Source: Desulfobacterales bacterium
GTDB lineage: Bacteria > Desulfobacterota > Desulfobacteria > Desulfobacterales > UBA11574
Direction: 5' to 3'
DNA: 27,301 nt
Assembly (NCBI GenBank): GCA_030145595.1
Contig: JAQYVG010000005.1
Location: 1 to 27,301, forward strand
Shown: piece after piece, positions 16,849 through 24,294 of the stretch
Layout of the letters: every line of letters starts with the position of its first letter
Position numbering within the stretch: position 1 is the first letter of the stretch
The notes under the pieces: model-generated
What the model was told of the DNA's origin: nothing
The model's database searches: none
What the model saw: the letters and a program-made list of their open reading frames with translations, nothing else
Position numbers and translations under genes: made by a program

Positions 16849-16865
16849 AATCGTGTTACGATTTT
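16847..16865 (+). terminator. Hairpin overlapping the MFS stop codon
   Basis: AAAATCGT-GTT-ACGATTTT is a perfect 8-bp stem that begins within the TAA of the MFS gene. The T-rich right arm gives a terminator-like shape. A second hairpin, CCCGCA/TGCGGG (16874-16893), follows. Placement suggests transcription of the MFS gene ends here. Confidence 0.45.
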
Positions 16866-17281
16866 ATGAAACTCCCGCAACACAGACTGCGGGATCAGAT
16901 GACGAAAGGCACATTCTACTTAAAACTGTAGATAGAAACATCTTTCGAATCCTAAGACCCGGGGGCATCCTCGCCGTCTCCGATATTGTTTGGACTGAAG
17001 AAATCGATACTAATTTGCGCAAGCGTTTTCAGTCTTCTGGGGCTGGTTGCCTGGGAGGAGCCGTATCTGAAGAAAATCTCCGGCTGATTCTAAAAAAATC
17101 GACCTTTATAGATATTCAGGTGCTTGGACATTATTATCTCTCTATGGAAGAACTGGAAACCATAGCTTGTTATCCCGGAAAAGCTTTTGTTTTGCCTCCC
17201 AGTCAGGAAGATCTTCTTCTTTTGAAAGGAAGGGTGGCCGGCATTACGATTATAGCCAGGAGGCCACCCATAAACTGCTGA
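16853..17281 (+). pseudogene. arsM: 3' remnant of an ArsM-like arsenite methyltransferase
   Basis: Open frame of 142 codons from a GTG, but only the region from about 16910 resembles a protein family. FRILRPGGILAVSDIVWTEE followed by GAGCLGGAVSEENLRLILKKS and IDIQVLGHY matches the C-terminal half of SAM-dependent arsenite methyltransferases, including the conserved GCxxGA cysteine. The N-terminal SAM-binding part (motif I, ExGxGxG) and the upstream cysteines are missing. The preceding 60 bases are hairpins belonging to the MFS terminator region, so the gene has lost its 5' half. It is unlikely to be an active enzyme; a truncated but expressed protein cannot be excluded. Confidence 0.6.
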
Positions 17282-17316
17282 ATATAGAATTAGTGTCGGC
17301 GGGGCCGACATCAATT

Positions 17317-17460
17317 AGTTTCCATCCATAAATGGCTATTTTTCCGATGAGCGGCGTTCTCCGCGGGTTTCCGCCCTCGACGTACTAAAGTACGCCTCGG
17401 GCGAAAACCCTTGTGCGGCCTTGCTCATCGAAAAAATATCTCATTTATGAATTGGAAACT
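17317..17460. repeat. 144-bp palindromic repeat, copy A
   Basis: Imperfect palindrome with ends AGTTTCCATCCATAAATG (left) and CATTTATGAATTGGAAACT (right), then inward ATTTTTCCGATGAGC/GCTCATCGAAAAA, GGGTTTCCGCCC/GGGCGAAAACCC and a central CGTAC-TAAA-GTACG hairpin. It matches copy B (20578-20721) with only three base differences. Similarity continues about 23 bp beyond the right end. Just outside lie a TGTCGGC-GGG-GCCGACA hairpin (17294-17310) and a second kind of end, GGATGGACACTAA, reaching the prmA-like stop codon at 17497. Confidence 0.85.
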
Positions 17461-17496
17461 GCTTAGTGCTCAAATTTATTTATGGATGGACACTAA

Positions 17497-18330
17497 CTAG
17501 CCGATCCTACCGAGAAACGTATGCCAGATACCGTCTTGTTCCCATTTTTTTATGATTTGGAAAGGATGCCGGGATAACTTGTAGGCAATATCTCTTGCCT
17601 GGGTGCGCAAGAGCCCGGACAGAATAAACCACTTTTTATCAAGAAAACCTTGAGCTTCTACCAGTTGCTTCATAACATCATAGTGAATATTTGCTATCAC
17701 AAGATCGTAAGGTGAGTCAATAAAATCCTCAGCAAGTCCTTGGATAACCAGAACCGTGTCCTGCATCCTGTTCAGGCGTACATTTTTCAAGGCAGTATTG
17801 GCCGCCAGAAAATTCAGGTCAACAGCAAGGGTTTTGCTGCAACCCAGCCGGGATGCGGCCAGGGCCAGCAGACCGGTACCGGTTCCCAGATCAAGGGTCG
17901 TAGCAGGTGTTTCCAGGCCAAAGACCAGCTCAAGTGCTTCCAGGCAATGACAGGTTGTGGGGTGGGTTCCTGTTCCAAAAACGACTCCCGGGTCAAGAAC
18001 AATGGGCAGCTCTTCTCGGCATAAGCTTATGTTTTCCCAGGGTATATGCCACGGAGGCGCTATATGGAAACGACCGGCTCTGAAAGGAGCTATCTTGCCC
18101 CCCTGCCACTGGTCGTAGGCCATCTTAAATTCGTCAAGAAGGATTAAATGCTGTTGAGAGTTAAGTGTTTTATTTACTTTGGCGCGGGCGGGTCTGGAAA
18201 AGAACAGAAAAGAAAACTCATCCTCATGCCAGCAGCCGATATAATCGGGGTCAAATAAATGCTGATCCGGCGACACACGGCCTTGAAGATAGTAAATGTA
18301 GAGGTCCTCGTAAGGGCTGGATGCATCCAT
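17497..18330 (-). CDS. prmA: Ribosomal protein L11 methyltransferase-like (PrmA)
   Basis: A 277-residue class I SAM-dependent methyltransferase of the PrmA family, which trimethylates ribosomal protein L11. The family hallmark FGTGTHPTT precedes SAM motif I (LDLGTGTGLLALAA), an acidic residue ends the next strand (LAVDLN), and the catalytic-loop segment VIANIHYDVM corresponds to the PrmA N[IL]L-type motif with a changed tail (usually ANIL). The N-terminal substrate-recognition domain is present but divergent, so another protein substrate is possible. It is 18 bp downstream of cooC on the same strand and likely co-transcribed. Its stop codon abuts the TAGTGTCC-type end of the repeat at 17317. 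Confidence 0.82.
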   Translation of the reverse strand: MDASSPYEDLYIYYLQGRVSPDQHLFDPDYIGCWHEDEFSFLFFSRPARAKVNKTLNSQQHLILLDEFKMAYDQWQGGKIAPFRAGRFHIAPPWHIPWENISLCREELPIVLDPGVVFGTGTHPTTCHCLEALELVFGLETPATTLDLGTGTGLLALAASRLGCSKTLAVDLNFLAANTALKNVRLNRMQDTVLVIQGLAEDFIDSPYDLVIANIHYDVMKQLVEAQGFLDKKWFILSGLLRTQARDIAYKLSRHPFQIIKKWEQDGIWHTFLGRIG

Positions 18331-18348
18331 TGCAGCGTTTACGCTTGA

Positions 18349-19098
18349 TTAGGGAAGGATTTTGGCGAAGATATCAAATGCTGCCTGTACGGCCGGATTA
18401 TCATCCGGAATTTCTATTGTTGGACGTCCGTTTAGATCATATTCGTAAACGGTGTCGTCTGCAGGGATCGTTCCGGCAAGTTCCAAATTTTCCTTGCTGA
18501 TCATTTCCAAAACCACATCAGAAGGTGCTTCCCGGGTTTGGTTGATGACCAGGCAGCTCTTGCCGACACCGATATTCAGACTTTTGGCAAGTTGTTCGAT
18601 TCTTAAGGCGGCCTGAAGTCCCCGCCGAGAAGTGTCCGCAACAATGAGAAGAATGTCAACATTGCTGGTGGTCAATCGGCTGATATGCTCCATTCCGGCT
18701 TCATTATCCATGACGATATAAGGGTAATTGCCGATAAGTTTATCCAGAAAGCCGACCAAAAGTGTATTTGCAGCACAATAGCAGCCCGAGCCCTCCGGCT
18801 GCCCCATAACAACAAGGTCATAGCCGTCATGTTCTACAATGGCCTGTTGAAGTTTCATATCCATAAAGACATCTTTGGTCATTCCGCTGGGAACTATCCC
18901 TTTTTTCATCTCCTCACGGGCATTTCCAAGCGTATCGAAAACTTCAAGGCCCAGAACCTCATTTAAATTTGCATTACAGTCGGCGTCAACAGCCAGTACC
19001 GGCGACTTGTCCATCTTCATCAGATATTTGATCAGCATACCCGCAACAGTGGTTTTTCCTGTACCGCCTTTCCCGGCCAGTGCAATTGAAATCGGCAT
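18349..19098 (-). CDS. cooC: CooC-type nickel-insertion ATPase for CODH/ACS
   Basis: A 249-residue P-loop ATPase of the MinD/CooC group. It has the deviant Walker A KGGTGKTT (residues 10-17), switch region VDADCNANL (38-45) and the CooC-specific nickel-binding pair C106-Y-C108 in QPEGSGCYCAAN. The strand VIVMDNEAGMEH is the Walker-B-like region shared with AcsF/CooC. CooC dimers bind nickel through these cysteines and help mature carbon monoxide dehydrogenase or acetyl-CoA synthase, enzymes of the Wood-Ljungdahl pathway. No CODH/ACS gene is in the window, so this is a detached maturation gene. It heads a two-gene unit with the PrmA-like methyltransferase. Confidence 0.92.
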   Translation of the reverse strand: MPISIALAGKGGTGKTTVAGMLIKYLMKMDKSPVLAVDADCNANLNEVLGLEVFDTLGNAREEMKKGIVPSGMTKDVFMDMKLQQAIVEHDGYDLVVMGQPEGSGCYCAANTLLVGFLDKLIGNYPYIVMDNEAGMEHISRLTTSNVDILLIVADTSRRGLQAALRIEQLAKSLNIGVGKSCLVINQTREAPSDVVLEMISKENLELAGTIPADDTVYEYDLNGRPTIEIPDDNPAVQAAFDIFAKILP

Positions 19099-19424
19099 AT
19101 TTCAAATTCCTTTCGTAAATGAATTCGTTAAAAGTAGTACACAAAATAGGGCAGCATCGCCAGACAGTCAAGTCTCTTTTACACCAATTGAGTAAACCTC
19201 AAGGGGTGGCTGCGTGTGGTGCGCCTGTTTGTTGCGCGTTTAGTGATGGACAGAATTGGTGCTTACAGGGCGGTAAACGTTAGAAGTTGCGTAAGTATTT
19301 CAAACTTCTTGCAATATTTCTATGCTTATGATAAGTAAATAAAGATTTTTTGTTAGGGGACCTTATATTTTGATTGTTTGGTAAAAAGTCAGAAGATGCT
19401 CTTATTACGAGAAGGAGTAACATA
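19099..19424. other. Divergent intergenic region cooC / acyl-CoA dehydrogenase
   Basis: 326 bp without a gene. Contains a perfect 8-bp inverted repeat CACCAATT (19182-19189) / AATTGGTG (19254-19261) with a 64-bp spacer, possibly paired operator half-sites for looping or chance. The dehydrogenase promoter must lie here; no consensus pair is convincing. The frame upstream of the dehydrogenase ATG is open from a TTG at 19374 but looks non-coding. Confidence 0.4.
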
Positions 19425-20579
19425 ATGGACTTCGAACTCACAAAGTCGCAAAAAGAAATTCAGAAAGCCGCCAGGGACTTTGCCAAGGGTGAATTTGATA
19501 AAGAACTTGCGCTTGAACTTGATCGAAAACACGAATTTCCGACAAAAATTTGGCAAAAAGCAGCCGACCTTGGGTTTATCTGCATGCATTTTCCTGAGAA
19601 ATATTCCGGACAAGGGCTCGGAGTTCTGGAGAATATCCTTGTCGCCGAAGAGTTCTGCAGAAGAGATTCCTCTATCGGCAGTGCCTTGATACTGGCCAAC
19701 TTTGCATCTGAATGCATTTTGCATTTTGGCAGTGACGAACTCAAAGAAAAATTTCTGCCGCCGGTCGCAGAAGGCCAAATGCTTTCTGCCGGGGCTTTTA
19801 CAGAACCTGATCATGGCTCAGATATTACTTTCATGGATACAGGTGCGGAAAAAGACGGGGACCACTGGGTCATTAACGGTTCCAAAATATTCATTACCAA
19901 CGGCGATCGGGCCGGCTTTTTTTGTGTTCTCTGCCAGACCGATCCTCACAGCAAGCCGACTTACCGGGGCATCAGCATGATTCTGGTAGAGGCGGACCGC
20001 AAAGGGGTTTCAGCCACAGATGTCGGACAAAAGATGGGTATCCATATGATGTCTACGTCGGAGGTCGTTTTTAAAGATGTCCGTGTTCCGGCCGCAAATT
20101 TGATAGGTGAAGAGGGGAAGGGCTTTTATCAGGTGCTGGAATTTTTTGATGAAAGCCGGATATTGATTGCGGCCCAGGCCCTTGGAATTGCTCAGGGAGC
20201 TTTTGATCGAGCACTGGCATATGTCAAACAAAGGGAACAGTTCGGCAAAAAGATTGCTCAGTTCCAGGTCACCCAGCACAAGCTTGCTGATATGGCCACG
20301 AAAATCGAACTTGCCAGACTCATCACCTATAAGGCCGCCTGGAACTTTGACCAGGGGCGCATCGATCCCAAACTGACCTCTATGGCCAAAATGTATGCTG
20401 CCCGGACCGCTGTGGAAGTCGCCGACGAGGCCATCCAACTGCTGGGAGGATATGGATACATGGCCGAGTATGAAGTCGAGCGCTTCTACCGCGACGCTAA
20501 AATTACGGAAATCTACGAAGGTACCAAAGAGATTCAGAAGAATACCATTGCCAGTGCTGTTATAGGTAAGCTAAAATAG
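19425..20579 (+). CDS. Acyl-CoA dehydrogenase
   Basis: A 384-residue FAD enzyme of the acyl-CoA dehydrogenase family, which introduces the first double bond in fatty-acid or related acyl-CoA breakdown and passes electrons to ETF. FAD/substrate motifs are GAFTEPDHGSDITFMDT and DHWVINGSKIFITNGD; the C-terminal signature is QLLGGYGYMAEYEVERFYRDAKI; the expected catalytic base is E365 in IYEGTKEIQ. Length is typical for short/medium-chain and butyryl-type enzymes; chain-length preference is not readable. ATG 19425 is chosen for its AAGGAG Shine-Dalgarno (19412-19417). No ETF genes adjoin. The stop codon overlaps the first bases of the 144-bp repeat copy B. Confidence 0.94.
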   Translation: MDFELTKSQKEIQKAARDFAKGEFDKELALELDRKHEFPTKIWQKAADLGFICMHFPEKYSGQGLGVLENILVAEEFCRRDSSIGSALILANFASECILHFGSDELKEKFLPPVAEGQMLSAGAFTEPDHGSDITFMDTGAEKDGDHWVINGSKIFITNGDRAGFFCVLCQTDPHSKPTYRGISMILVEADRKGVSATDVGQKMGIHMMSTSEVVFKDVRVPAANLIGEEGKGFYQVLEFFDESRILIAAQALGIAQGAFDRALAYVKQREQFGKKIAQFQVTQHKLADMATKIELARLITYKAAWNFDQGRIDPKLTSMAKMYAARTAVEVADEAIQLLGGYGYMAEYEVERFYRDAKITEIYEGTKEIQKNTIASAVIGKLK

Positions 20580-20721
20580 TTTCCATCCATAAATGGTTAT
20601 TTTTCCGATGAGCGGCGTTCTCCGCGGGTTTCCGCCCTCGACGTACTAAAGTACGCCTCGGGCGAAAACCCTTGTGCGGCCTTGCTCATCGAAAAAATTC
20701 CTCATTTATGAATTGGAAACT
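20578..20721. repeat. 144-bp palindromic repeat, copy B
   Basis: Same element as 17317-17460: identical length, three substitutions, same orientation. It begins inside the TAG stop codon of the acyl-CoA dehydrogenase gene. Similarity to copy A continues to about 20744 (TAGTGCTCAAAT... tail). It fills the gap to the phasin-like gene, whose Shine-Dalgarno (20758-20762) lies just outside, so a hairpin of this size would separate the two genes in any read-through transcript. Confidence 0.85.
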
Positions 20722-20767
20722 GCATAGTGCTCAAATGTATTTATTGTATGAATAAAAGGAGGCTGTG

Positions 20768-21076
20768 ATGTTCAATATTATTAAAAAGTCCCTGTTGACC
20801 GGCATCGGCCTGGCCCTGATTGCAAAGGATGAGGTTGAAGACCTGGCCAGGGAACTGGCTCAAAAAGGCCATATGTCTGAAAAAGAAGGGGGTAAGTTCA
20901 TTAAGGATCTTCAGGAACGGTACGACGAGACCCAAAAGAAACTCGAAGAAAAGGTTGAAACGGCCGTTAAAGAATTTATGAAGCGGGCGGATGTCGTCAC
21001 CACCGATGAATTAAAAGGGCTGAAAAAGGAGATCAGGGATCTAAAAAAAGCTATTAGTGTGAGGCCCGAGGCTTAG
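20768..21076 (+). CDS. Phasin-like coiled-coil protein
   Basis: A small protein of 102 residues, almost wholly helical and highly charged. A short hydrophobic start (LLTGIGLALIAKDEVEDLARELAQKG) is followed by heptad-like charged helices (about 35-80) and a final helix TDELKGLKKEIRDLKKAI. The layout is that of the small phasin/PhaF-like family (poly-hydroxyalkanoate granule-associated type), although in anaerobes these proteins need not be linked to storage granules. The ATG at 20768 has a GGAGG Shine-Dalgarno at 20758-20762; the GTG three bases earlier is too close to it. In this window the next gene is a UbiB-type kinase, and the pair could be functionally linked. Confidence 0.8.
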   Translation: MFNIIKKSLLTGIGLALIAKDEVEDLARELAQKGHMSEKEGGKFIKDLQERYDETQKKLEEKVETAVKEFMKRADVVTTDELKGLKKEIRDLKKAISVRPEA

Positions 21077-21085
21077 ACCTCTAAA

Positions 21086-21230
21086 TAGTGTCCGTCCATA
21101 AATGGTCTTTTTGCCCAATCTCTGCGTTATGCTCAAAAAATAATCCTCGGAATATCAACTATATGCCTGTGGTTATTTTTTTCGCATGCCTTGATCTTGA
21201 ACAAAAATCCTCATTTATGGATGGACACTA
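21086..21230. repeat. 145-bp element with 19-bp terminal inverted repeats
   Basis: Left end TAGTGTCCGTCCATAAATG (21086-21104) and right end CATTTATGGATGGACACTA (21212-21230) are inverted repeats with one mismatch. The interior is an imperfect palindrome with no coding capacity. The ends are related to those flanking copy A and to the short element at 8639-8673, and the size equals copies A and B within one base, so all belong to one superfamily. Sequence TAAATAG flanks both sides, which may be a short target duplication or part of the repeat. Confidence 0.8.
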
Positions 21231-21288
21231 AATAGTAAATTTGGTGACGTGTTTTATCACAGGACAACCATAGATTCACCCTCAAAAT

Positions 21289-22986
21289 ATGCTTAGTATA
21301 CGAAAAATAGGTGTTGTAGGCCGGACCTACCGCCATTTGAACCGCTATCGCCAGATTCTGGCTATTTTTTTCAAGTATGGTTTTGGAGATCTGATCGAGC
21401 TTTTAAAGATCGATCAGTACATTGAAGTCGGCCTTCAGTTGATTTCCAGCAAACGGCGCGATCGGATTGAAAAGTTGTCCAGGGCGCAAAGAGTCCGAAT
21501 GGCTATTGAAGAACTGGGGCCTACTTATATCAAGCTGGGGCAGATACTTTCAACGCGTCCTGACCTGGTTCCGGCTCAATTCATCGAGGAGTTTGCCAAA
21601 CTCCAGGATAATGTTCCACCTTTTGGTTTCAGCCAAGTCAGCAGGATCATCGAAGCTGAGTTTGGCGCTCCCCTGAAAGAGATTTTTGAATATTTTGATG
21701 AGAACTCTTTTGCTTCCGCATCCATCGGCCAGGTGCACAGGGCCAGATTGGCTGACGGTGAAACCGTAGCGGTCAAGGTGCAACGTCCCGGCATCAAGAA
21801 GATCATAGAAGTAGATCTTGAGATTATGCTCCATCTGGCAACCTTGATGGAACGTAATATCGAGGAGATGTCGCTCTACCGTCCTGTGAAAATTGTTGAG
21901 GAATTTGCCAGGACGCTTGAAAAGGAAGTCGATTATACCATTGAAGCGACAAGCTTGGAGCGGTTTGGGCGGAATTTTTTAGCCGATCCCAGCATATACG
22001 TTCCAAAGGTCTTCAGGGATACAAGTTCCGAGCGGGTGCTTACAATGGAGTTTGTGGAAGGTATCAAAATCTCCGACATTGACCGTATCGATAAGGCCGG
22101 ATATGACCGGGAGCTGATTACCGTTCGCGGGGCTGTTTTTTTCTTGAAGCAGGTATTTGAGCACGGCTTTTTCCATGCAGATCCTCATCCGGGTAATATT
22201 TTCGTCCTGCCGGACAACGTGATTTGCTTGCTGGACTTCGGCATGACGGATTCTATCGACCGGCAGACCAGGGAGGAATTTGTCGATCTTATCGACAGCG
22301 TGGTTCATCAGCACGAATCACGGGCGGCCCAGGCGCTCCTCAAGCTGACCAGCTGGGATCATGAACCGGATATTCGCCTTCTGGAAAAAGATGTGGCCGA
22401 TTTCATGGGACAGCATCTTTACAAGCCCCTTAAGGATATTGAAATAGGTAAACTGCTCAACCGCTTGCTGGAACTGGTTTCCCGTCATCGCCTCATCGTC
22501 CCGCCGGACATTTTCCTGATGATGAAAGCGCTGACCACTATTGAGGGGGTTGCCCTCATGCTCAACCCGGATTTCGATATGGTTAAGCAAACCGCTCCGT
22601 TTATCGAACAGGTAAAGTTAGCCAGGTTTTATCCGGGCAGGATTGCCGGCGACATTATCAAGCTGGGATCTGATATGCTGCAATTTGCGAATCGGTTTCC
22701 CAAAGATATGCTTGAGATCATGCGCCTGATCCGTCAGCAAAAATTGTCAGTGCAGATGGAGCACAAAGGTCTTGAGACCATGCTGGCAACCTATGACCAG
22801 ATCAGCAACCGCATATCTTTTTCCATCATTATCGCCGCGCTGATCATCGGTTCGGCCCTGATCGTTATCTCCGCGATTCCGCCTTTATTTTATGGAATAT
22901 CTCTAATCGGAATTATCGGGTTTTTGGCCGCCGCCATCATGGGAGTATGGCTGCTGGTCGCTATTTTAAGAAAAGGAAGGCTGTAA
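21289..22986 (+). CDS. ubiB: UbiB/ABC1/AarF-family atypical kinase
   Basis: A 565-residue membrane-anchored atypical kinase of the UbiB/COQ8 family. Family motifs: KxGQ (YIKLGQILSTRPDLVP, about residues 82-97), the Ala-rich-loop counterpart SASIGQVHRARL, the invariant lysine in VAVKVQRPG, the catalytic-loop FFHADPHPGNIF and the metal-binding LLDFGMTD. Two hydrophobic helices close the protein (about 510-560). Family members act as ATPases that aid isoprenoid-quinone synthesis; in an anaerobe menaquinone or another lipid is more likely than aerobic ubiquinone synthesis. The ATG at 21289 lacks a clear Shine-Dalgarno but gives the usual N-terminus. A 145-bp repeat separates it from the phasin-like gene. 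Confidence 0.92.
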   Translation: MLSIRKIGVVGRTYRHLNRYRQILAIFFKYGFGDLIELLKIDQYIEVGLQLISSKRRDRIEKLSRAQRVRMAIEELGPTYIKLGQILSTRPDLVPAQFIEEFAKLQDNVPPFGFSQVSRIIEAEFGAPLKEIFEYFDENSFASASIGQVHRARLADGETVAVKVQRPGIKKIIEVDLEIMLHLATLMERNIEEMSLYRPVKIVEEFARTLEKEVDYTIEATSLERFGRNFLADPSIYVPKVFRDTSSERVLTMEFVEGIKISDIDRIDKAGYDRELITVRGAVFFLKQVFEHGFFHADPHPGNIFVLPDNVICLLDFGMTDSIDRQTREEFVDLIDSVVHQHESRAAQALLKLTSWDHEPDIRLLEKDVADFMGQHLYKPLKDIEIGKLLNRLLELVSRHRLIVPPDIFLMMKALTTIEGVALMLNPDFDMVKQTAPFIEQVKLARFYPGRIAGDIIKLGSDMLQFANRFPKDMLEIMRLIRQQKLSVQMEHKGLETMLATYDQISNRISFSIIIAALIIGSALIVISAIPPLFYGISLIGIIGFLAAAIMGVWLLVAILRKGRL

Positions 22987-23240
22987 ACCTTTAAATTTGA
23001 ATTCCCCGCAGCTCGTCGCAGAGCGTAAAATGGGATCATTATGTTGCCAGTTTAGTTATGTTGTGAGTTTTGGATATACTTCTCTTTAAATATCAAAAAT
23101 ATATTTTCTTTGAATTTAATTCTTATACTTGAGTTGTCATCAGAATACAAAAGAAATTTTACGACAATTAGTAAGAACAATTAGCCCCTCAGTTTTATCC
23201 TCCCCCCCATATCTTAATCTTTTTACTTCCTTCTCAGATA
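22987..23240. other. AT-rich gap after ubiB
   Basis: No gene, terminator stem or repeat convinces here. The minus strand just beyond the nucleotidyltransferase remnant stays open in another frame (to about 23180), which may be a frame-shifted continuation of that remnant. Confidence 0.35.
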
Positions 23241-23378
23241 TCATTCTTCTGCAATAATCCAAACATACATTTTTATAAGAGACTCAATATCTGGTAGGTT
23301 AATAGGTTTTCTCGAAGGATCGTTTGCTATGGCTTGAACTTTTAATCCGATTAGGTCTTCATTTTTTCCAACCTGTTT
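23241..23378 (-). pseudogene. Nucleotidyltransferase (AbiEii/DUF6036-like) C-terminal remnant
   Basis: Immediately after the vapC stop codon and in the same frame, 45 codons encode KNEDLIGLKVQAIANDPSRK then LPDIESLIK and end at TGA. The EDLI-LK-QA-ANDP-R...DI-LI pattern is typical for the C-terminal helix region of nucleotidyltransferases of the DUF6036/AbiEii type, which are type IV toxin-like proteins. The N-terminal catalytic part is absent, so this is a remnant. The family call rests on motif memory only. Confidence 0.45.
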
Positions 23379-23786
23379 CTAAAAAGTAGCGAATAAAACT
23401 GTCTCTATCTGTTCCACTACCTTGAAATGCCTGTCTCTGGTCAGCAGAGTCCCTCCGACTTCCATACAGGATGCCGCAATCCATACATCATTGATTGGTA
23501 TTTTGGCGCCTTTCTTTTGCAACGATAGATAGATAATGGCGTATTTTCTGGCAACATCTGCATTAACATCAATGATTTCTACTCTCAACCGGCTGATAAA
23601 CTGCTGTAATTTCCTTTCGTTTAATTGCTGCCGGCTACTTTTCATAAATCCGAAATTAAGTTCTCCCAGAACCACGGAGGGCAAATATAGGTGCCGGCCA
23701 TGGGTAGCCATAAAGTCTATTGTTTCAGGCAGTCCCTCAGCATAGTCGCTGTAGGCATTAGTGTCCAGTACAAGTTTCAATCCCAA
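23379..23786 (-). CDS. vapC: PIN-domain toxin (VapC-like RNase)
   Basis: A 135-residue PIN-domain ribonuclease, toxin of a type II toxin-antitoxin pair. All four acidic active-site residues are visible: D8 (LDTNAYSD), E42 (GELNFG), D100 (NDVWIAA) and D118 (TRDRHF), so it should be an active Mg2+-dependent RNase. Its start overlaps the antitoxin gene by ten bases, the usual coupling for such modules, with the antitoxin first. Targets of VapC enzymes are often initiator tRNA or the 23S rRNA sarcin-ricin loop, but the target here is unknown. The stop codon is followed in frame by a nucleotidyltransferase remnant. Confidence 0.92.
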   Translation of the reverse strand: MGLKLVLDTNAYSDYAEGLPETIDFMATHGRHLYLPSVVLGELNFGFMKSSRQQLNERKLQQFISRLRVEIIDVNADVARKYAIIYLSLQKKGAKIPINDVWIAASCMEVGGTLLTRDRHFKVVEQIETVLFATF

Positions 23787-24016
23787 TCCCCTTCATTAAC
23801 TTGGTTGAAAACCGCGGTTGCTTTTCTCAGTTCCTCAGCTTCATCATGGGACAACCAGCCTGCAAACTCTCGAATCATCTGTTCCCTGTTTTTCACCAAA
23901 CCCAATTTTTCATCCACGGCCTCGAGGATATATGCCGACTTGGTTTTTCCTGCTCTTTTAGCGGCCTTTTTGATCATCTCTTCTTTTTTGGGGGGCATTC
24001 TCAAACTCAAAGGCAT
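23777..24016 (-). CDS. vapB: Ribbon-helix-helix antitoxin (VapB-like)
   Basis: A 79-residue antitoxin. The first ~45 residues form a ribbon-helix-helix DNA-binding fold (strand PLSLRMPP, helices KKEEMIKKAAKRAGK and SAYILEAVDEKLG). The acidic C-terminal tail (WLSHDEAEELRKATAVFNQ...) is the likely toxin-neutralising part. The ATG follows a GGAGG Shine-Dalgarno (24026-24030 on the plus strand). It overlaps the PIN toxin gene by ten bases and is expected to repress its own promoter, where a palindrome covers the -10 box. Confidence 0.88.
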   Translation of the reverse strand: MPLSLRMPPKKEEMIKKAAKRAGKTKSAYILEAVDEKLGLVKNREQMIREFAGWLSHDEAEELRKATAVFNQVNEGDWD

Positions 24017-24049
24017 CGGATCACACCTCCTTGTATCGCTATTTTATAA

Positions 24050-24078
24050 ATTGTATTACAATGAGGAGGGATTGTCAA
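24050..24078 (-). promoter_or_regulatory. Sigma-70 promoter with operator palindrome for the toxin-antitoxin pair
   Basis: On the minus strand a perfect -35 TTGACA (24078-24073) is followed after 17 bp by -10 TACAAT (24055-24050). The palindrome ATTGTAATACAAT (24062-24050; perfect arms around the centre) covers the -10 box, as expected for an autoregulatory RHH operator. The antitoxin ATG is 34 bp downstream. Confidence 0.75.
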
Positions 24079-24082
24079 TCGG

Positions 24083-24253
24083 TTAAACAAATCGTTTTCC
24101 GCGGTCCAGGGTGCGGTACTGGATCGCTTCTGAGATGTGATCTACCTGGATGTCAGGTTCGCCTTCAAGATCGGCGATGGTGCGGGAAATTTTCAGGATG
24201 CGATTGTAGGCCCGGGCGGACAGGCCGAGTTTGTCGATGGCGCTTTCAATCTG
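24083..24253 (-). pseudogene. comM: ComM (YifB, Mg-chelatase-like) 3' remnant
   Basis: 56 codons plus stop encode the C-terminal end of the ComM/YifB AAA+ family: KLGLSARAYNRILKISRTIADLEG, then HISEAIQYRTLDR. The similarity breaks off abruptly; the next upstream codon past CAG (24251-24253) is TGA, and no earlier part of comM is found in the remaining 3 kb. ComM is normally about 500 residues and promotes branch migration in natural transformation. The break marks an edge of the accessory segment that follows. Confidence 0.75.
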
Positions 24254-24294
24254 TCAAGATCAAATGGTGAACTTTGCTCAAAATAGCCGTGATT

